From contig CAMEBJ010000046.1 of NCBI GenBank assembly GCA_945912085.1, forward strand, positions 1-8,282: DNA of 8,282 nucleotides, written 5' to 3'. This DNA is from an uncultured Bacteroidales bacterium (GTDB taxonomy: Bacteria > Bacteroidota > Bacteroidia > Bacteroidales > UBA932). Below the pieces are notes generated by a model, which ran no database searches, was not told the DNA's origin, and was given only the letters and a program-made list of their open reading frames with translations. Below are positions 6,101-8,282 of the stretch, piece after piece (position 1 is the stretch's first letter; each line of letters begins with the position of its first letter). The translations under genes and the position numbers were made by a program.

Positions 6101-6629
6101 GATAAAGGATATGTCTGTCGAGGGAATCATCTCTGACAGCCGCTTGGAGGTCTTTCCGTTCGTGATGTCAGTGGACAGATACTCCCTGGCGATGAGCGGA
6201 ATCCAGAATCTTGACCAGTCGTTCAGCTACCACGTTTCCGTTCTGAAATCTCCACTGATCATCCGGTTCGGAGTGGATTTGTGGGGAAAGGATTTCGACA
6301 ATCTTAAGTTTAAGGTCGGCAGGGCGAAGTACAGGAACAGGAAGGTGCCTGTGTTCACCTCAGTAGTGGAGCAGACCAGGCTTGATTTGAGCGAAGCAAT
6401 CAGAAACATCTTCAGCAAGGGTGTGGAGAAAGCCATCCGGGAGAACGAGAGGCAGGAGGCCGTCAACAGTCTGAAGAAGGAAATCAACTATGTCAATGCC
6501 GCCACGACGAAAATCGAGGAACTGTCGGCCGAAGAGCAGAGCCAGCTGGAGAATGAGGTGCAGCAGGAGCAGACTGAAACGGCTGAGCGACAGCAGGAGC
6601 AGACTGAGACGGCTGACACGGCAGAATAA
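3111..6629 (+). CDS. AsmA-family membrane-anchored envelope protein
   Basis: A protein of 1172 residues. The N-terminus is basic (to about 20) and followed by one membrane helix (about 21-43). Next comes the AsmA-type opening: LSPAFLTRTVERIADDYIDG, then LEFGRVSASVFRHFPNVSV. The long remainder is rich in short alternating strands with the repeated sense of AsmA/TamB proteins. The region from about 833 to 1100, including LNGVIRISGKNLAL and FKVARLLKFRNIHNIEIKDM, resembles the AsmA C-terminal domain. The last 70 residues are charged and Glu/Gln-rich, with a duplicated decapeptide. Members of this superfamily (AsmA, YhdP, TamB) form long grooves thought to carry phospholipid or help outer-membrane assembly between the two membranes. 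That role is inferred here. The protein should be anchored in the inner membrane with its bulk in the periplasm. It has its own promoter and is followed after 35 bases by prmA. Confidence 0.88.
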   Translation: MKGTRNFSETDTGKKGRRKRLLKAVCWIAGIWAVLLVALQILLSPAFLTRTVERIADDYIDGTLEFGRVSASVFRHFPNVSVTLDSMSITYPSERFAALDTTGGRNWMLRRGKGPQADTLASFDRFTVSINVLSLIGKEIRIPYAQMKKPRIFVKNYNDSTANWNIFRAEEAEEADSEVPEGGKGLSLPAISLGKISLEDNPLIVFCNKRDSVYIALRLKEMYIRRQWKEYAVGLEARTGVSMPSIGRVMVPIEASAKVSFPKDSVPAIDISKFEASVASIPVKASGSVRYFPDSLALDVRAAVEGCRIEDVLAYLKRSTFKDALDFKTDAVLNAEASAKGSFAFDGNVLPEIGFRLNVPDAMLVNPKIGMNARAGSEISASGGNGKPVDVNVRSLYFNGEAIYMALKGKALDIAGKDPLFDIDGRIATSLDTIATYLPEELGIAMEGGIEAEAKGRIRMSQIDPYRFYGANLTGFLRSDRLKVAMPSDSVNVDIDSLDVKLATVGNKYDEDVRKGTRMLAVVAKVGKALVNYRNSFSLEGSNLALMAQNDAAVLKNRDTSVFHPFGGRLEIGKITLTDSDSCSVSLSKSDNVFKISPDKAKPGNPKISLKSSTGFIGIKEESNRLMVRGMNFDITATRHESWKRSKRAKAWIDSLSRVYPDVPKDSLPSFLMKRRMAGGVPEWLSEKDFQQSDPNFKLDEALSKYYRDWDFNGNLSLGRTMLRTAHFPLKTSVSAFAGRVNNNEVAIKSFQLKSGSSDLSVKGSLKGLRGAVLRNGPLSLNLDVRSDTLNVNELLRAYSLGDEFRKTSAGIGHHHFEEPQVLDSIGDTGATVSSPLLIVPANIMANISVAASNVRYSNMEMKKMEAELVMKERCLQLKRIEAKSNVGNMFVEGFYATRSKKNLKTGFNLSLTDITAEKIIEMIPAVDTLMPMLKSFKGLLNCEMAATSKIDTTMSLVIPSLNGVIRISGKNLALVESESLFKVARLLKFRNIHNIEIKDMSVEGIISDSRLEVFPFVMSVDRYSLAMSGIQNLDQSFSYHVSVLKSPLIIRFGVDLWGKDFDNLKFKVGRAKYRNRKVPVFTSVVEQTRLDLSEAIRNIFSKGVEKAIRENERQEAVNSLKKEINYVNAATTKIEELSAEEQSQLENEVQQEQTETAERQQEQTETADTAE
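6561..6620 (+). repeat. Two 30-bp tandem repeats at the 3' end of the AsmA-like gene
   Basis: The units 6561-6590 and 6591-6620 both begin CAGCAGGAGCAGACTGA and differ at one base in the middle and in the last few bases. They encode QQEQTETAER and QQEQTETADT, adding to a charged C-terminal tail. Length is a multiple of three, so unit gain or loss would keep the frame. Confidence 0.85.
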
Positions 6630-6664
6630 TGCTGACAACACAGAATTTTTAAAAAAGATAGATA

Positions 6665-7522
6665 ATGAACACACAGGAATACATACAGGTCGCTCTGACC
6701 ATTGACCCTTTCACGCAGGAGAATGCGGAAATACTCATCGCGGAGCTTGACGAACTGCCATTCGAATCCTTTGATTTTCAAGAGCCTTGTCTGAACTGCT
6801 ATGTGCAGAAGGAACTCTACGACCAGCAGGCTCTGAAGGTGGTCCTGGCGGGGCTTGCCTACGGGTTTGATGTGACCGGGGTTTCCGCCAACCTGATGCC
6901 GGCAGTGAACTGGAATGCAGAGTGGGAGAAAAATTTCACACCGATTGTGGTTGACGGGAAATGCACCATCAAGGCAAGTTTCCACAAGGGACTGAAACGG
7001 ACAAGATTCAATGTGACAATCGACCCGAGGATGGCCTTCGGGACAGGGCATCACAACACCACATACATGATGTGCAGGGCCCTGCTGCAGAACGAGGCGG
7101 CAGTGAAAGGCCGGATGGTACTTGATATGGGATGCGGGACCGCCATTCTGGCGATCCTGGCGGCCAAAATGGGGGCCGCCCACTGCCACGGCATCGACAT
7201 CGATGCCGTGGCAGCCGCATCCGCCTACGACAATGCCATCCGAAATCGCGTCTCAAGAAATGTCGAGACTTACTGTGGGGATGCTTCCCTGCTGCAGGCC
7301 GGTAAATACGATGTCATACTGGCCAACATCAACAGGAACATTCTCCTGCAGGACATTCCGACCTACGCCAGGAGCCTGCGCAGCGGCGGACTGCTTTTTG
7401 TCAGCGGGTTTTACACTCAAGATCTGCCGATGATTCAGGGGGTTGCACAAAACTGCGGACTTTTTTTGGAAGGCAGTGACGAAATGGACAACTGGTGCTG
7501 TGCAAAATTTGCAAAGAAGTAA
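6665..7522 (+). CDS. prmA: Ribosomal protein L11 methyltransferase
   Basis: A protein of 285 residues, close to the usual PrmA length of about 290. PrmA uses S-adenosylmethionine to methylate lysines and the N-terminus of ribosomal protein uL11 in the cytoplasm. Residues 1-80 form the uL11-recognition domain. NWNAEWEKNFTP (82-93) is the PrmA linker motif, followed by MAFGTGHHNTT (123-133). The SAM-binding motif I is DMGCGTAILAILA (154-166), then GIDIDAVAAASA, and DVILANINRNIL around Asn221 is the catalytic-loop signature. The ATG at 6665 gives the expected N-terminus. It lies 35 bases after the AsmA-like gene with no promoter or terminator visible between, so it is probably co-transcribed. 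The tRNA promoter's -33 box lies within its last codons. Confidence 0.96.
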   Translation: MNTQEYIQVALTIDPFTQENAEILIAELDELPFESFDFQEPCLNCYVQKELYDQQALKVVLAGLAYGFDVTGVSANLMPAVNWNAEWEKNFTPIVVDGKCTIKASFHKGLKRTRFNVTIDPRMAFGTGHHNTTYMMCRALLQNEAAVKGRMVLDMGCGTAILAILAAKMGAAHCHGIDIDAVAAASAYDNAIRNRVSRNVETYCGDASLLQAGKYDVILANINRNILLQDIPTYARSLRSGGLLFVSGFYTQDLPMIQGVAQNCGLFLEGSDEMDNWCCAKFAKK

Positions 7523-7538
7523 ATTTGTAGTATCTTTG
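7508..7538 (+). promoter_or_regulatory. Consensus Bacteroidota promoter of the tRNA-Leu gene
   Basis: TTTG (7508-7511), exactly 19 bases, then TATCTTTG (7531-7538). This is a full match to TTTG-N19-TAnnTTTG, the best in the window, and it starts inside the prmA coding end. Transcription would begin near 7543, giving a leader of about 46 bases before the mature tRNA. Confidence 0.8.
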
Positions 7539-7553
7539 CAGTCCATTCGGGCC

Positions 7554-7567
7554 CTTGCTAAGGCAAG
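7554..7567 (+). other. Small hairpin in the tRNA-Leu precursor leader
   Basis: CTTGC (7554-7558) and GCAAG (7563-7567) pair around the four-base loop TAAG. The hairpin lies in the 5' leader between the promoter and the tRNA, the part removed by RNase P. It may be a processing or folding element, or chance. Confidence 0.4.
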
Positions 7568-7588
7568 TGTCGCACCGGGAAATAACGC

Positions 7589-7670
7589 GCGGGCGTGTTG
7601 TAATTGGTAGCCAAGCCAGACTTAGGATCTGGTGCCGTGAGGCGTATGGGTTCGAGTCCCTTCGCCCGCA
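7589..7670 (+). tRNA. tRNA-Leu, anticodon UAG
   Basis: The acceptor stem GCGGGCG (7589-7595) pairs fully with CGCCCGC (7663-7669), with discriminator A7670. The D stem is TTG/CAA with GG in the loop. The anticodon stem CCAGA/TCTGG encloses CTTAGGA, giving anticodon TAG at 7623-7625. The long variable arm (GCC-GTGA-GGC, 7634-7643) marks a class II tRNA, consistent with leucine. The T loop is TTCGAGT. The T stem ATGGG/CCCTT has one T-T mismatch (7647/7661). CCA is not encoded. It reads CUA and, with wobble, other CUN codons. Confidence 0.95.
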
Positions 7671-7674
7671 CTTG

Positions 7675-7728
7675 GAAGAGTTGTTAACAATATGTAAATC
7701 ATAGAGTTAGCAACTCTTCTTTTATTTT
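7675..7728 (+). terminator. Likely terminator of the tRNA-Leu transcript
   Basis: GAAGAGTTG (7675-7683) pairs perfectly over 9 bp with CAACTCTTC (7711-7719), followed by the T-rich TTTTATTTT. The loop is long (27 bases) and includes the 10-bp palindrome TTGTTAACAA (7681-7690), which competes with the main stem. A shorter 5-bp hairpin, GAGTT/AACTC (7704-7716), is an alternative. Confidence 0.65.
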
Positions 7729-7919
7729 GGCAACTTTTTGGCGAGATGTGATCTATTCGTTAATATCTAGTGTCAACCTATCGGGTAATACGGACTTATT
7801 AATTGTTTTAATCCTTTCTGGTAACAATTTACCTTCTTTAGGAATCATATTGTTATTTTTGTGCATCTATATGGAAGTGCTTTATGGATATTATCGTTAT
7901 ATGATATAAATATTGAAAT
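7729..7919. other. AT-rich intergenic stretch without a convincing gene
   Basis: About 190 bases that are clearly more AT-rich than the genes to the left. The only reading frame here starts with TTG inside the terminator's T-run and encodes a short hydrophobic peptide without a recognisable domain. TATTTTTG at 7854-7861 fits the -7 pattern but has no TTTG at the right distance; it is the best candidate promoter for the lipoprotein gene. I see no RNA gene or repeat. Confidence 0.5.
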
Positions 7920-8282
7920 ATGAAACGGATCTTAACATTTATTGCAGCGATTTTCTGCCTTTGCTCATGTGAAAAGGAAGGTACAATGAATCATTGGCTT
8001 GCTGGTCATTGGTACGGAGAGTACGAGACCACCGTTACTAATAACGACACAGGAGAAAAGAGTACGGTCGGAGCGATGATCGATCTGGATTTTTCAGCAG
8101 ATGGTACGGAGTGTATTGTAACAGGTGCTTTGACTGATGGCAGTTTTTCTATGAACAGGGTTACTTACTGCGTCTATGTCAATGAACAGCATAAGACATT
8201 TTTTATGAATAAGGGTCCGGAATGGTCATCGAAACTGAATTATGCCGGCAAGATTTCCGAAGGCAAGCTCATACTTACATGG
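7920..8282 (+). CDS. Putative secreted lipoprotein, C-terminus beyond window
   Basis: An open frame of 121 codons with no stop before the window edge. It begins MKRILTFIAAIFCLCSC: two basic residues, a hydrophobic stretch and a lipobox LCSC with the modified cysteine at position 17. The mature protein starts CEKEG; charged residues right after the cysteine are common in Bacteroidota surface-exposed lipoproteins, so display outside the outer membrane is possible but inferred. Next come HWLAGHWYGEYE and later an alternating strand pattern (IDLDFSADGTE). The pattern WLxGxWxGxY followed by strands suggests a small beta-barrel of lipocalin-like type, seen in many short Bacteroidota lipoproteins. 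I cannot name a family with confidence. Codons are more A/T-ending than in the genes to the left. The ATG is preceded by AT-rich DNA with no Shine-Dalgarno. Confidence 0.75.
   Translation, partial: MKRILTFIAAIFCLCSCEKEGTMNHWLAGHWYGEYETTVTNNDTGEKSTVGAMIDLDFSADGTECIVTGALTDGSFSMNRVTYCVYVNEQHKTFFMNKGPEWSSKLNYAGKISEGKLILTW

Noticed and set aside
6488..7189. Long minus-strand frame across the AsmA tail and prmA
   Set aside because: It is antisense to two well-supported genes, rich in Cys, His and Ser as shadow frames often are, and has no promoter or domain.
7727..7909. 60-residue hydrophobic reading frame after the tRNA
   Set aside because: It starts with TTG inside the terminator T-run, has no ribosome-binding or promoter signal and no recognisable domain. 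AT-rich DNA readily yields such hydrophobic frames.
7907..7919. ATATTGA-like word before the lipoprotein as another copy of the dyad
   Set aside because: It differs from the reverse complement of the core by an inserted base, which breaks the dyad symmetry, and lies in very AT-rich DNA.

Overview
The window looks like ordinary chromosome from a member of the Bacteroidota, most likely order Bacteroidales. Several promoters fit the phylum's TTTG / TAnnTTTG form. Nearly all genes lack a clear Shine-Dalgarno sequence, while rpsU has a near-perfect one, which is a known Bacteroidota pattern. The ATPase, sirtuin, AsmA-like protein and PrmA also read as Bacteroidales types. Coding regions have moderate GC; the intergenic gaps are AT-rich.

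Layout. Positions 1-194 (minus strand) hold the N-terminus of a short-chain dehydrogenase. Its control region is shared with a divergent plus-strand set: a cysteine-free Fur-family regulator (350-802), an ATPase_2-type P-loop ATPase (840-1994) and a CobB/SIRT5-like NAD-dependent deacylase (2047-2763). Next come rpsU (bS21, 2828-3022) with its own promoter and a terminator, a 1172-residue AsmA-like membrane-anchored protein (3111-6629), and prmA (6665-7522), probably co-transcribed with it. A promoter at the end of prmA drives a tRNA-Leu(UAG) gene (7589-7670), followed by a terminator. An AT-rich stretch without a convincing gene leads to a lipoprotein (7920 onward) that runs off the window.

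Most interesting signal. An 11-bp perfect dyad, ATATT-C-AATAT, occurs three times. One copy lies just upstream of the -7 box of the Fur-like gene, and two lie in direct orientation 19 bp apart before the sirtuin gene. Geometry (odd-length dyad with a central base, AT-rich, close to 7-1-7) and placement resemble operators of Fur/PerR-type proteins. I infer that the Fur-like protein represses itself and the sirtuin, making a small local regulon. A related dyad with the same half-site word lies over the start of the divergent dehydrogenase gene.

No mobile element, CRISPR array or recognisable defence system is visible. The remaining genes look like conserved housekeeping functions: translation (bS21, PrmA, tRNA-Leu) and the envelope (AsmA-like protein, lipoprotein).
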